Shown piece by piece: positions 11,078 to 21,000 of a stretch of 64,000 bases of DNA. Each line of letters begins with the position of its first letter. The stretch's first letter is position 1. Under the pieces are notes generated by a model. The model was not told the DNA's origin, ran no database searches, and worked only from the letters and a program-made list of their open reading frames with translations. The stretch comes from Thereva unica. Its lineage: Eukaryota; Arthropoda; Insecta; Diptera; Therevidae. The translations under genes were made by a program, and so were the position numbers. The stretch spans positions 75,587,720-75,651,719 of the forward strand of contig OX465283.1 in NCBI GenBank assembly GCA_949987705.1. Direction: 5' to 3'.

Positions 11078-12233
11078 ATGAATTTCTCTGATAGAGTGCA
11101 CGGTGAAGGAAGGCTACTGAATATCCTCTGCTCTTCCTCCTCAGGGCTGAATATATGTACCATGAATGCAAGAAGTCTGAGAAATAAAATGGATGAACTG
11201 AGGTTCATGTTTGAAAACACAAAACTGCATGCCATTGTAGTCAATGAGACGTGGCTGAAACCGGAAATCCCTACTTCCTTTGTTTCCTTGCCTGCTTTTT
11301 GCATGCATCGGAATGATCGTGTGGGTCGTACTGGAGGTGGTGTTGCAATATATGTCACCTCCTCTCTCTCCTCAAAGATAGTAGGCCAGTCCATTGGCTC
11401 ACATTTTGAATTCATTGCAGTGGAAATAAAATCACCATATGACAAATGTGTTATTGTCAGTGTTTACTGCCCACCTAATGTATTTACACCTGATGTTGCT
11501 ACTCACTTCTTCGATCTCGTGTCTAGTCTCTCCCGTCATTACGATAACATAATTGCTGCTGGCGATTTTAATGTTGATTTGCTAAAGGCCAATGAACGAG
11601 CAAACACACTCAAATACTTTTTGGGGTCATTGGACCTTAGTATTCTAAATCAACTGCCCACATTTTTGAACTGCCATAATCCATCGCTCCTTGATGTTAT
11701 CACTGCTACATCCACCAATTTAGTATTAAAACATAACCAAATCTCTCCTCCTAGCTATCTTGATCACGATATTCTCTTCCTCTCCCTTCATTTTACCTTT
11801 CACCCTCCCTCCTTACCTAACTTCTTTTCATACCGGGATTTCAATAACATCAATTTTGCTCGCCTTTCTGAATTTACTTCGTCTTTACCTTGGGCTGATA
11901 TCTTCAATTCCACCTGTGTTGATACTAAGGTTGAACTCTTGAATTCTTTCATCCAATCCCTGTTTAATCAATGTGTCCCTATAGTCACTAGAAGACGTTG
12001 TAAATCTCCAAGTTGTCCCTGGTTTTCTTATGAAATCCGCAAATTGATTGTTGAGCGTGAGTTCTTGTACAGACGCTATCGCAGTACTAGGATCCCGAGC
12101 TACCTCAGTGAGTACAAAAATCTTCGAAACTTAATCAATAGCAAAGTCAAATCGGCCAAGCGTGAATTTTACTCACGTAAGCTTGATCCTACTCTGTCCC
12201 CTAAATGTCTTTGGTCTAATCTTCGGTCTCTAT
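11078..12233 (+). pseudogene. LINE family A ORF2, endonuclease half only
   Basis: The first ~385 residues are an intact-looking apurinic-type endonuclease: NARSLRNKMDEL near residue 30, NETWL near 55 (catalytic Glu), GDFNVDLL near 160 and SYLDHDIL near 226 (replacing the usual SDHxPI). A linker follows with SAKREFYSRKLDP. At 12233, after LWSNLRSL, the frame runs straight into the 7-bp satellite and no reverse transcriptase follows. The open frame continues to 13087 only because the repeats lack stops. The family match is with the copy at 52.8-55.2 kb and the fragment at 22.5 kb. Confidence 0.8.
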
Positions 12234-12991
12234 GTATTATGTATTATGTATTATGTGCTATGTACTATGTACTATGTACTATGTATTATGTACTATGTAC
12301 TATGTATTATGTATTATGTATTATGTATTATGTATTACGTATTATGTATTTTATGTATTTTATGTATTTTATGTATTTTATGTATTTTATGTATTTTATG
12401 TATTTTATGTATTTTATGTATTTTATGTATTTTATGTATTTTATGTATTTTATGTATTTTATGTCTTTTATGTATTTTATGTATTTTATGTATTTTATGT
12501 CTTTTATGTATTTTATGTATTTTATGTATTTTATGTATTTTATGTATTTTATGTATTTTATGTATTTTATGTATTTTATGTATTTTATGTATTTTATGTA
12601 TTTTATGTATTTTATGTATTTTATGTATTTTATGTATTTTATGTATTTTATGTATTTTATGTATTTTATGTATTTTATGTATTTTATGTATTTTATGTAT
12701 TTTATGTATTTTATGTATTTTATGTATTTTATGTATTTTATGTATTTTGTGTATTTTATGTATTTTATGTATTTTATGTATTTTATGTATTTTATGTATT
12801 TTATGTATTTTATGTATTTTATGTATTTTATGTATTTTATGTATTTTATGTATTTTATGTATTTTATGTATTTTATGTATTTTATGTATTTTATGTATTT
12901 TATGTATTTTATGTATTTTATGTATTTTATGTATTTTATGTATTTTATCTATTTTATGTATTTTATGTGTTTCATGTATTTTATGTGTTTT
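12233..12991. repeat. Satellite: (TAYTATG)n then (TATTTTATG)n
   Basis: The first ~115 bp are 7-mers with frequent TACTATG variants. From about 12345 the unit changes to the 9-mer TATTTTATG, about 70 copies with rare changes. The 9-mer keeps all frames open on both strands (Tyr-Phe-Met forward, His-Lys-Ile reverse). These are not genes. Confidence 0.98.
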
Positions 12992-13071
12992 ATGTATTTT
13001 TCCATATCCCTCGCTTTCCCTTGTTACTCTTCCGTATTTTTGCCTCACGTTTCTACAATTTACTTCAGCAT

Positions 13072-13130
13072 AGTCTTTTGTATATAAACTTTATGATATT
13101 TTTAACTGCGTTATTGGGCGAAATGTAAAC
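13072..13130 (-). repeat. 59-bp inverted copy of the endonuclease ORF segment 13382-13440
   Basis: This stretch is the exact reverse complement of 13382-13440 inside the next ORF. The match is perfect over 59 bp and ends abruptly at both edges. Confidence 0.95.
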
Positions 13131-13132
13131 TA

Positions 13133-13777
13133 TTGAAATGCGAAATGAAATGGCGAAATGTTGAACTATTTGATTGTATTGCGAAATTTAAGCGTAGAAA
13201 TGTTAGATCAGCAGGAGTGGCAATTTATCGGAAATCAAATGATACCTCGAATATAGTAACTTCGAACATGGACATCCTATTGCGACATATTCGTGAAGTC
13301 GATATTGGTCAATCATCAATTGGTGATATATGTTCTGCTCACTGTGTTTTGGACGATGGAACAAACATCATAATGGCAGTTGTTTACATTTCGCCCAATA
13401 ACGCAGTTAAAAATATCATAAAGTTTATATACAAAAGACTTATGATTTACGGTCGAGTAGGTTCTGAAGAATTAGGAGAAAACTATCATACGTTGTCACT
13501 ACTTTTAGCAGGAGATTTCAATATTAATTTCGCGTCCGAAGGTGGACAACTCTTGGTAAACTTTCTACGAGATAAATTAGAACTGCAAATGAATAATAAC
13601 CGTAATGAGCCAACTACAAGACATGGAACAACAATCGATTCAGTTTTTTCTAGATATCTGTCTAATTTTAATTCGAAAATATATGTGTCTTATTTCTCGT
13701 ACCATAAGCCTATTGTCTCGGTTTTTCCATTAACCACAGTAATTACTGATGTGTCCAATAATGAAAATAGTGAATAA
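13133..13777 (+). CDS. Endonuclease-like ORF of Helitron/Helentron type
   Basis: A 214-residue open frame. From about residue 27 (AGVAIYRK) it reads like an endonuclease/exonuclease/phosphatase fold: DICSAHCVLDDGTNIIMAV, VYISPNNAV, LLLAGDFNINF near residue 126, TTIDSVFSRY near 167, and YFSYHKPIVS near 190. I recall this type from helicase polyproteins of insect Helitron-like elements, where it is a C-terminal domain; that is from memory. The first ~26 residues have no match and the true start is unknown. No helicase precedes it. It lies on the strand opposite to the Helitron termini. Confidence 0.5.
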   Translation: MKCEMKWRNVELFDCIAKFKRRNVRSAGVAIYRKSNDTSNIVTSNMDILLRHIREVDIGQSSIGDICSAHCVLDDGTNIIMAVVYISPNNAVKNIIKFIYKRLMIYGRVGSEELGENYHTLSLLLAGDFNINFASEGGQLLVNFLRDKLELQMNNNRNEPTTRHGTTIDSVFSRYLSNFNSKIYVSYFSYHKPIVSVFPLTTVITDVSNNENSE

Positions 13778-15040
13778 TAATGAATAAAAATAAAAGATCT
13801 GTGCAAAAATATTTATTTACCAATGAAAACATGAAATAAATTATAATATTTGTAGGAAATTAATATATGTATATGTACATACATGTATATATTGTACACA
13901 CACCCATATATATATACACAGGCAGATGGAGCGAAAGAAGTTTCACTTCAGTCGTGTGGTCATAAGCACACTCATATTTTTTTTTCTATAACCAAGGTTA
14001 AACTGCTTCGTCACAAAATCACTTCGTTACGAAACAAAACTCGATCATTCAAAGCCTTCTTCAAGACTAAAGTGTTGAATGGAATACTCTAGCTTCCTTT
14101 AAAGTGTACCGTTACAATAATTGGCAGAACCTTGTTTTAAATATCCTATTCATAGACTTCTTTTTAACCCATCATAAAAAACAGGTACTCGTTTTTTTAT
14201 TGCCATTCCTGGAAGGCCGAATTTTCGACCCAAAACAATACCTGAACATTCACCTGTTTACTTAATTTCTCTTGTAGGATAATATGGCATGCGACTTTTG
14301 TATTTACATTGTTTGCGGTTTCCTTTTTTAATATTGTAAAAATTGTCTACTGAAATTGAGGTTTTGGAAGTTCCCTTTGCTATGCATACTTCTTTATTTC
14401 TATAAAATGGAATCCCAATTACGGCTCGCTAGTATATGTATATCAACAAAATAATTTTTTTTTTCGAGTGAAAAAGAAGCCAGAATCAGAAAGAATGCGT
14501 ACCTATTATTACAATCAATAAAAATCCTTCATAGCGAGGAAAGTCAAAAAGTGGAAGTCATTTTTAAAAGAGTCGAAGTTTCAGAAGGAGTAGTATTTTC
14601 AAGGCCGATAATAAATATCGATGGCTGCCTTTCGAAACCTTATTCTACTGTCGGATCAGACTGAAAAACCGAAGGCGATAATCGGGAAAAATATATCCCT
14701 GATAGAGTACAAACTTTTTATCATTGCAATTGTAGACCTGAAAGAGCCTATTTAAATATCGATTGTTCCGTGAATGTTTCCTATAAAACGATCAGGATAT
14801 TTTTTGGAATATCTAGATATTTAGATACAGGTCTGTCAAGTATACAATTCGAATGATCACTTGCTTTCCTTCTCCTATAGGTTAGACTAAAAAGTAACCC
14901 GGTAGTCGGACACGATAGTCGGTACCGATAATCGTATCTGATAGTCGTATTCGCCTAAAATATGGCCGCAAAAGTATTAAATCTTTTTGTGAAATTCCCA
15001 TTGCAATACATACAGCCAACAATTTTAAAAATGGGTTTTG
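13778..15040. other. AT-rich Helitron interior, no gene recognised
   Basis: Contains TATATG/TACACA microsatellites at 13860-13920 and a few TAGTCG repeats near 14890-14945. Otherwise there is no supported coding frame. Confidence 0.5.
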
Positions 15041-15043
15041 AAA

Positions 15044-15176
15044 TCACAGACAGACACTCCAATTATAATTATATAGATAGATAGATAGATAGATAGAAGA
15101 TCGATAACCATATGAAACAGAAGTATATTTTTAAATCACAGACAGACACGCCATTTACATTTATATAGATAGATAG
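15044..15176 (-). repeat. Two extra Helitron 5'-end-like copies
   Basis: Two stretches (about 15044-15090 and 15129-15176) repeat the Helitron start motif seen at 16190-16221: CACAGACAGACACTCC or CACGCC, then an AT tract and (GATA)n. On the minus strand each would begin TCTATC. The main start is the third copy. This suggests serial or internal 5' ends. Confidence 0.7.
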
Positions 15177-15276
15177 ATTTGAATGACGCCGCTCAGGTAA
15201 TAGTATTCTACTTGTCATATCCTTTTGTTTGGTACCCATATCGAGTGGGTTGTAAAGAAAAGGTGAGTCCGGCATA

Positions 15277-15676
15277 GGGGGCGTTCAAGTATTACGTAAC
15301 GCAATTTTTGAAAATTTTTGACCCCCCCCCCCTCCCCCCTATAACGCGCCGTAACGTTTTTCTGTACCCCCCCCCCTCCCTAAACGTTACGTAACACCCA
15401 ACACTTTTACCTGAAAGTGACAATTATATGACGCAAAGTACCAGAAAGCCGCTAAAATAGCTTATTTATTGTTTTAATCGCGATTACCCGTAAAACATAA
15501 ACGAAAAGGGTTACTAAGTTGGGAGATTTGAATGCCCTATTTTTTTATTTAAATAAAAAAACAATGTTACGTAACGCGTTGTTCGAACCCCCCCCCCCCC
15601 CGCCCCTGTAACGCATCGTAACGTTTTACAAACCCCCTCCCCCCCAAAATGCGTTACGTATTACTTGAACGCTCCC
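15277..15676. mobile_element. 400-bp MITE with GTTACGTAACG-rich ends
   Basis: The left end GGGGGCGTTCAAGTATTACG and the complement of the right end GGGAGCGTTCAAGTAATACG pair over about 27 bp with two mismatches, continuing TAACGCA. ATA on both sides may be a 3-bp duplication. Inside, poly-C runs (CCCCCCCC) next to CGTAACGTTTT occur in mirrored pairs, so much of the element can fold on itself. The superfamily is not identified. Confidence 0.8.
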
Positions 15677-16190
15677 ATAGTTGGTCGCCATTTTGAATTT
15701 ATAATGACAAAAAATAGGTAATTGTACTCTAATTATCATCCCCTTTCATTTGATACCCATGTCGGGGATCGGCGAGCCCAATTGCGAAATTCACCCGCCA
15801 TCTTGGAACCGCCATCTTGATTTTTTTACAAAGTGGTCAGATTACATTGTCACCCGAACTAAATATATGTGCAAAATTTGAAGTTGAACGGTTATATGGA
15901 AGTGGGTCAAAATCAAGTTTTAAGTTTTGTCTACATACATACATCCATACATACATACAGATAGAGCTAATATACGGTGTATATAAATAGCCTAAAACAT
16001 GCTCGCAAAAATACTGAATCTTCCAGTGAAAGTCCCATCCCGATCGGCCCAGCCGTTTCCGAGATTACCGCGGCCAAACAGACAGACATACAGACATACA
16101 GACAGACAAAAATTTTAAAAATAGTGGATTTTGTTTTAATTACATGTAAATAACCAAAAAAACTTAAAAAACATAATTATTTTGAAATTA
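15677..16190. other. Noncoding Helitron terminal region
   Basis: Contains a CAAAATTTGAAGTTGAACGG stretch, a GCCCAGCCGTTTCCGAGATT stretch and CAGACAGACATACAGACATA repeats. Such motifs are common in noncoding parts of insect Helitron/HINE repeats. There is no open frame. Confidence 0.5.
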
Positions 16191-16222
16191 CAGACAGACA
16201 CTCCAATTATATTTATATAGAT

Positions 16223-16348
16223 TGTAGTGATGAAAGATCTTTCTCATTTGCAATATTGTGCATTGAAGCTGAGCTTAATCGATCTCTAGATGTCGAATTG
16301 TTAATTGACGATTTTGCTCAGAAAAAAGCTCGAAAAGTACTAATTTAA
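16223..16348 (+). pseudogene. hAT transposase C terminus
   Basis: The frame reads CSDERSFS, then FAILCIEAEL, then LIDDFAQKKARKVLI and a stop. The order ERSFS ... L(S)IE ... ID.FA..KAR is that of the C-terminal dimerisation region of ZMYM1-like hAT transposases. The segment between ERSFS and the IE motif is deleted. Its position just inside the right hAT terminus fixes the orientation of the element. Confidence 0.75.
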
Positions 16349-16923
16349 AAACCGTAGAATAGTATGTATTAAAAAAAATAAATAAAAAAAATTTCATTCG
16401 AAAATATTAAAATTTTTTTTTTCACATTATTGCCGCCCCTAGCAATGTGCCGCCCTACGCCATGGCGTTGTTGGCGTAGGCGATAGTCCGGCCCTGAGTG
16501 TGGCTGAGGATCAGAGCAACTTCGACCTATCATATCATCCTATCTTAGCATCAATTATAAGCTTCGAAGAGGGCTCTTATTATAATGACATGTTCATCAA
16601 CGTATCCTTATACATCAGATCTAGACGATTTTAGTAGCTAGCGACCATTTGAGGGCTTCCTTTCCAGTTTATCGGTGCTGTCGACAATTCTTCGACTCCA
16701 GAATCAAACAAACCTAACACCCCTTGGTTATTTAAGCAATGCCAAATAGACACAATTAACAAAATACAACAATTATAGTAGCACACTAAGCAGCACACCA
16801 CAGCACAGTACACCCTAAGAGACGAACAAGGAGTGCAGCCACAATATAATACAGACGCCTCTAAAGGCCCATGTTACGATAAAATATGGTACAAGTAGAC
16901 ATGGTACTAGTACAATGTTCGAA

Positions 16924-17060
16924 CCAGTGTTGGCAAAAAACTAATCCGATTAGTGATTAAAATTAACGATTTAAGATTAATATTTTAAATCGTTAATCGC
17001 CGATTGACGATCAATTAATCTAATCGTCAACCACTAAGCAAGATTATGATTGATTAAAAA
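16924..17060. repeat. hAT-like terminus with dense GATTA/TAATC motifs
   Basis: CAGTGTTGGCAAAAAACTAA starts a block with about nine GATTA or TAATC words in 130 bp. CAGTGTTG is a common hAT start and clustered short words are typical of subterminal transposase-binding sites. I found no matching second end, so the element is incomplete or unrecognised. Confidence 0.35.
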
Positions 17061-17998
17061 AAAACTTTCAAAAAATTTCTAAAATTCGCAATTTTCATCT
17101 TGTAAAAGGGAAGTGTTACTAGAATATTTCGATTTCTGTTTTGTCTATCCTTAACAATATCTCAAACTTTTAGATTTGCCGCATTTCCGACCATATGGTT
17201 GTTGAACTACAATTCCAAAGGAAATTCACGGCGACAATCCAATTCTGAGTGGGAGGAACGCACGCTTTTTGTATTTACCTTTGTTTACGCGCCCTATAAA
17301 ACGCACAGCGCTGCCCAACATATGTATGTAATAACAAATAAGTCAAAAAAAATGTATGGTAAATAGATATAGCTATTTTGTGGCATTATTTTTAGGTCCA
17401 CCACGACAACAATGATTCATTTTTATATGCATATGTTTATAGATTTTGAAAGGAGGTGCTTTAGTTGTGGTCAATACTGTCTCTGGATCAGAAATATTGT
17501 CAGCACCAAAAGATGTCATGTTCTCTAATGCTCCACACTAAGTTTTTTCCCAAAAGTGATATCGAAAACCACGTAGAATTCCTAGTTTGTTCGTGATCGT
17601 CCAGTCGAAAGATTTTTTTTTTTTTTTTCATCTTTTTGTTGGTAGTGAAAAAAAGATACTAGAATTTTGTTTCAATTCCAGAGGTTTGAAAGAGAAAGAT
17701 GGATCTATTTTCTTTATAGCACGTTATAACTCCACATTCTTTTCTTTTTTTCCGGAACTGAAATCTTTTTTTCACCTAAACCTCTAATTTAAAAGAATTT
17801 TTATACTTTGAGTGGTCCAACTTTCTTCTTAATAATTTTCGCAATAAAATATATAACACTAAATTCAATAATAATTAAAATTAAAAGAAAACATACCAAC
17901 AACAGCATACGAACAATATTTCACTTTTGTTTTTTAACAGAGGCAACAAAAACTGGGAGATCGAAGGAGCTTACGAAGGAATAAAGGAACACCATGAT
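17061..17998. other. No recognised feature
   Basis: No recognisable gene. The open frame 17587-17787 is low-complexity Phe/Lys/Ser and I do not regard it as coding. Confidence 0.4.
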
Positions 17999-19275
17999 GG
18001 TGAATTTACACGAATGACACGCTTGTCATTTTTTTGGTCATTAATTGTCATAATCGTTTACACGATCATAATTTGTGTCATTATTTCTGTCATGAAAAAT
18101 GGCAAAAATTATTGTCATAAAAAGCTTAAAAAGCTTAGAAATAATGAAACAAATTATGACCGTGTAAACGATAATGAGAAATTATGAAAAGTTATGGCAA
18201 GTCATCATAAAAGAATGAACTTGCTCATTCTTTTATGATAGAGTGTCATTATTTAAATGCAAAATCCAATTTCAACAACAACAACAATTTCAATAATAAT
18301 CGAAAATAACCCAATGGAATGCACTTTTTTCAATATTTATTGGCGAAAGTGGTTGATTTATACCAAATCAAGCCCAATTTTATGATAAGGGATAATCCTA
18401 AACAGTTAAAACCACCCCTAAATGGACCGAAAATAAAAAAAATTAGGCTTCAAATTTGATTGAATGCGTGTAGTCAGGTACAAATAAATTGTTTTCAACC
18501 CTTAAGGAGTAAAAACTACCCCTACAATTTGGAAAATTAACATTAAATAAAAAAAATAAACTCTTTTCAAGCCAAAACAAAACTACTTTCAACTACCCCT
18601 ACATTGGGGCGGCCCCATAATCAGTAAACAAAAAAAATATGTGCGGAAAGAGTTTCAAAAAGGTGTTATGTTTTGATACCCAAACGTTCGTTTTGAATGG
18701 ACTATAATATACCGGCAACACACCCCCGCAGTTTATTTTCATATCCTTTATGATCATTTTTATTTATCTTAACAAGGCAAATCTCATATAGGCAAGTCTA
18801 AATATATATTTAACACTCGTAAAAATGCAAAAAGGAAGGGAATTTGTGTTCAATTTATTTTTAAACAAGGCGAAAGAGTATAAATTTGTTAAAAAGATGA
18901 ATAATTATATCAATTGATATTATCATGAAGTGCGGTAGTGTTATTTCAAAGGGGTTTACACTCAAATCAGCACCTAAACCTGGATATTCAAAACAAACAG
19001 GACCATGAATTAATCAAGTGTCTGCAAATGCTCAATACACTACATAGACACCAATTTTTTTCCAAACAAACAGGGCCATAAAGTAATAAAACAGTTGCGA
19101 CTGTTGGAGACAAAAATTCAGCTCTTGCCATTATTTATGGCAACTTGCAATAAATTAATGACATTTTATATTAGAGCTTTTCACATGTCATTATTTGAGT
19201 CGTGTGAACAGCAATGCCATTAATTATGACCAGAAATTGTGACCATTGTCATTTTTTGTCATTCGTGTAACCGCC
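17999..19275. mobile_element. Putative DNA element with ATGACA subterminal repeats
   Basis: The left end GGTGAATTTACACGAATGAC and the complement of the right end GGCGGTTACACGAATGACA are imperfect inverted repeats. ATGAC/GTCAT words are dense for 150-250 bp inside both ends, and an internal inverted repeat (TTTACACGATCATAATTTG against 18150-18175) and a perfect 14-bp hairpin at 18205-18238 lie near the left end. No transposase and no clear target duplication is visible. The core shares a block with 57.6 kb. Confidence 0.55.
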
Positions 19276-19513
19276 GCATAAGAAGAAGAATAAATCAAAT
19301 GACGCATAAGAACAAACGAAGTGCTTAAAGAAATGTGCGACGAAATAAATATACACTGCGCGACACTTGATTACCCCTCCCTTTAAATTTTGACATGAAT
19401 CGCACTAGAGTAATACAATTTCTTGGAAACCACTTCCACCACGTTTTTTAGCCCTTTTTACGTGATTTCTATTTACTGAGAAAAACAATCGGAAACAGAA
19501 AGGATAGCAATTA

Positions 19514-19875
19514 TAGTATGTACAGTCAATCTGTATTTTTGATTTGAAAAGACATTTTTTAAGCAAAAAAAAAAACACATTTTTTGATGCTTTAGCGCCT
19601 CCTACTTTTTGTATTTTAAATCGTACGAAATTGACCCACAGACATTAATTGTAGACGGCAATGTCCTCTACATTTTTTGTTAATAAACTTTTTCTCTAAA
19701 GTGCACTGATTCGAGAAAAATGCATCAAAAAACTTTTTGGGTTTTCCGGGAAACTGCAAGTGGTGGGAGGTCACAAATCTGGGTTTAAGCTTTTTTCATG
19801 ACCCTCTAACGATTTATGAAAAAAAAATTCCTGGTGTAATTTTTTCAACAAAGAGCCTTTAGATTGACTGTACTA
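19514..19875. mobile_element. 362-bp MITE inside the Tc1 left arm, TTA duplication
   Basis: Ends TAGTATGTACAGTCAAT and the complement of ATTGACTGTACTA pair, and TTA flanks both sides (19511-19513, 19876-19878). The terminal words and the internal CTCTACATTTTTTGTT and TTTAGCGCC..CTACTTTTTGTATT stretches match the arms of the foldback at 44823-46750. It is a shorter member of that family. Confidence 0.75.
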
Positions 19876-20040
19876 TTAGGGCTTTTTGATTTTAGTCGTT
19901 TTTGCAATGCGATACTTGGGTAAGCCAGTTTGTAACATTTAAATCATAACGTGCTTCAGTATAAACAAAATAGTATTTTTTAACGTTGTTACCAGTTGTA
20001 TAAGACGTTATTAGTGTTTTTACTACATTCGAAAAATTAT

Positions 20041-21000
20041 GGAACGAGGAAAAACATTGAATGAATGCGGCGATTGGAAAATTCTTGCTCTTAAACATGA
20101 ATAGTATTCCAACAGGCAAATTGCTCGAAAAATTGGCCGAGATGCTTTGGACCACATCTAATTTTTTAAAAGACCCGGAAAATTATGGAAAAACCGAAGA
20201 GGACGCCCAGCACGAGTGACCACAGAGCGAGAACGAAGGTCAATTTTGCGTGAAGTGTCAAATTCTGCTGGTTCTGCATCAAAAATAAAGGTGACAACAG
20301 CGACTTCTGCAATTGTGCGAACAGTACAAAGAATACTTCAACAGTGGCTGCATCTTCGACGTCAAAAACTTAAGAAGAAACCTCATTTACTTCGGCCTCA
20401 CAAAATTACAAGACTGGAATATTGCAGAAGTCATCTTCCTTGGAAATACGAGTGGCAGCAAGTGATATTCTCTGACGAATAGAAGTTCAATCTAGATGGA
20501 AGTCGAACTTGTTTTTATCCCGTCGTCATAGCACTTTTGGTTGCGTTATGGTATGGGCTGCCATTTCATTTTATGGAGCGATAGATTTGGTCATTTTAGA
20601 AGGTCGACAGACCGGGGAGAAGTACATAGAGCTGCCAGAAGTAGAAACAATACATTTTAATGAGATGTTTAAAGGTTGAAGATGGATTTTCCAGCATGAC
20701 AACGCACCTATCCATACAGCAGGGTGTGTAAAGAAGTGGTTTCTCGGCAAAACATACATATGTTCTAGATTGGCAGCTGTTTCTCCCAGTCTAAACATAA
20801 TCGAGAATATCGAATCGAAGATGACTTTTACGAAAAATGTACGGAGGAGGAAGGCAATTTGAAAATGGAGACAGCCTAATTACCGTCATTGAGGATGCTT
20901 TCGAGGATATACCGCAAAACTTTGAGCAAAACTTGTACCGGTCTATACTAAATAGGCCTTTTGAGGAGGTTCGCAATATCGAAGGTCATACTATTAAAAC
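20041..21000 (+). pseudogene. Tc1-like transposase remnant
   Basis: A start-like MERGKTLNECGDWKILALKH is followed by the helix-turn-helix region (QIARKIGRD, then GRPARVTTERERRSIL). The catalytic region reads QQVIFSDE (first Asp), HSTFGCVMVWAAISFYGAID, FQHDNAPIHTAG (second Asp) and SPSLNIIENI. This corresponds to SPDLNPIENxW of DD34E Tc1 transposases, with the Asp before Leu replaced by Ser and the following Pro by Ile. Several stops and at least two frameshifts break the frame, so it is inactive. Confidence 0.85.

Larger units (their letters stand above)
8820..16221 (-). mobile_element. Helitron, 7.4 kb with nested elements
   Basis: On the minus strand the element starts TCTATATAAATATAATTGG at 16221 and ends GGGTTTTTGCTAGT at 8820. 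Upstream of CTAGT is a hairpin: stem GCG(T)TGC with GCACGC and an AAG loop, spaced 9 nt from CTAGT. It sits between an A and a T. These are the four hallmarks of Helitrons: 5' TC, 3' hairpin, CTRRT and AT insertion. No Rep/helicase gene is visible, so it is nonautonomous or gutted. It now holds the family A LINE, satellites, an endonuclease ORF on the opposite strand and a MITE. Confidence 0.7.
8634..16496. mobile_element. hAT deletion derivative, split by a Helitron
   Basis: The left end CAGGGCCGGACTA is matched exactly by the complement of TAGTCCGGCCCTG at the right end. An 8-bp duplication AGTGTGGC occurs at 8626-8633 and 16497-16504, as expected for hAT. Removing the Helitron (8820-16221) leaves about 186 + 275 = 461 bp. 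That remainder includes the C terminus of a hAT transposase, so the original was an internally deleted element. GCCGCCC/GGGCGGC motifs lie just inside both ends. Confidence 0.88.

Noticed and set aside
9126..12991. CRISPR-like or telomeric array
   Set aside because: Units are 7-9 bp with no spacers, and the sequence is not a telomere motif.
12335..13048. Minus-strand ORF of 237 codons (His-Lys-Ile repeats)
   Set aside because: It is the complement of the 9-bp satellite.
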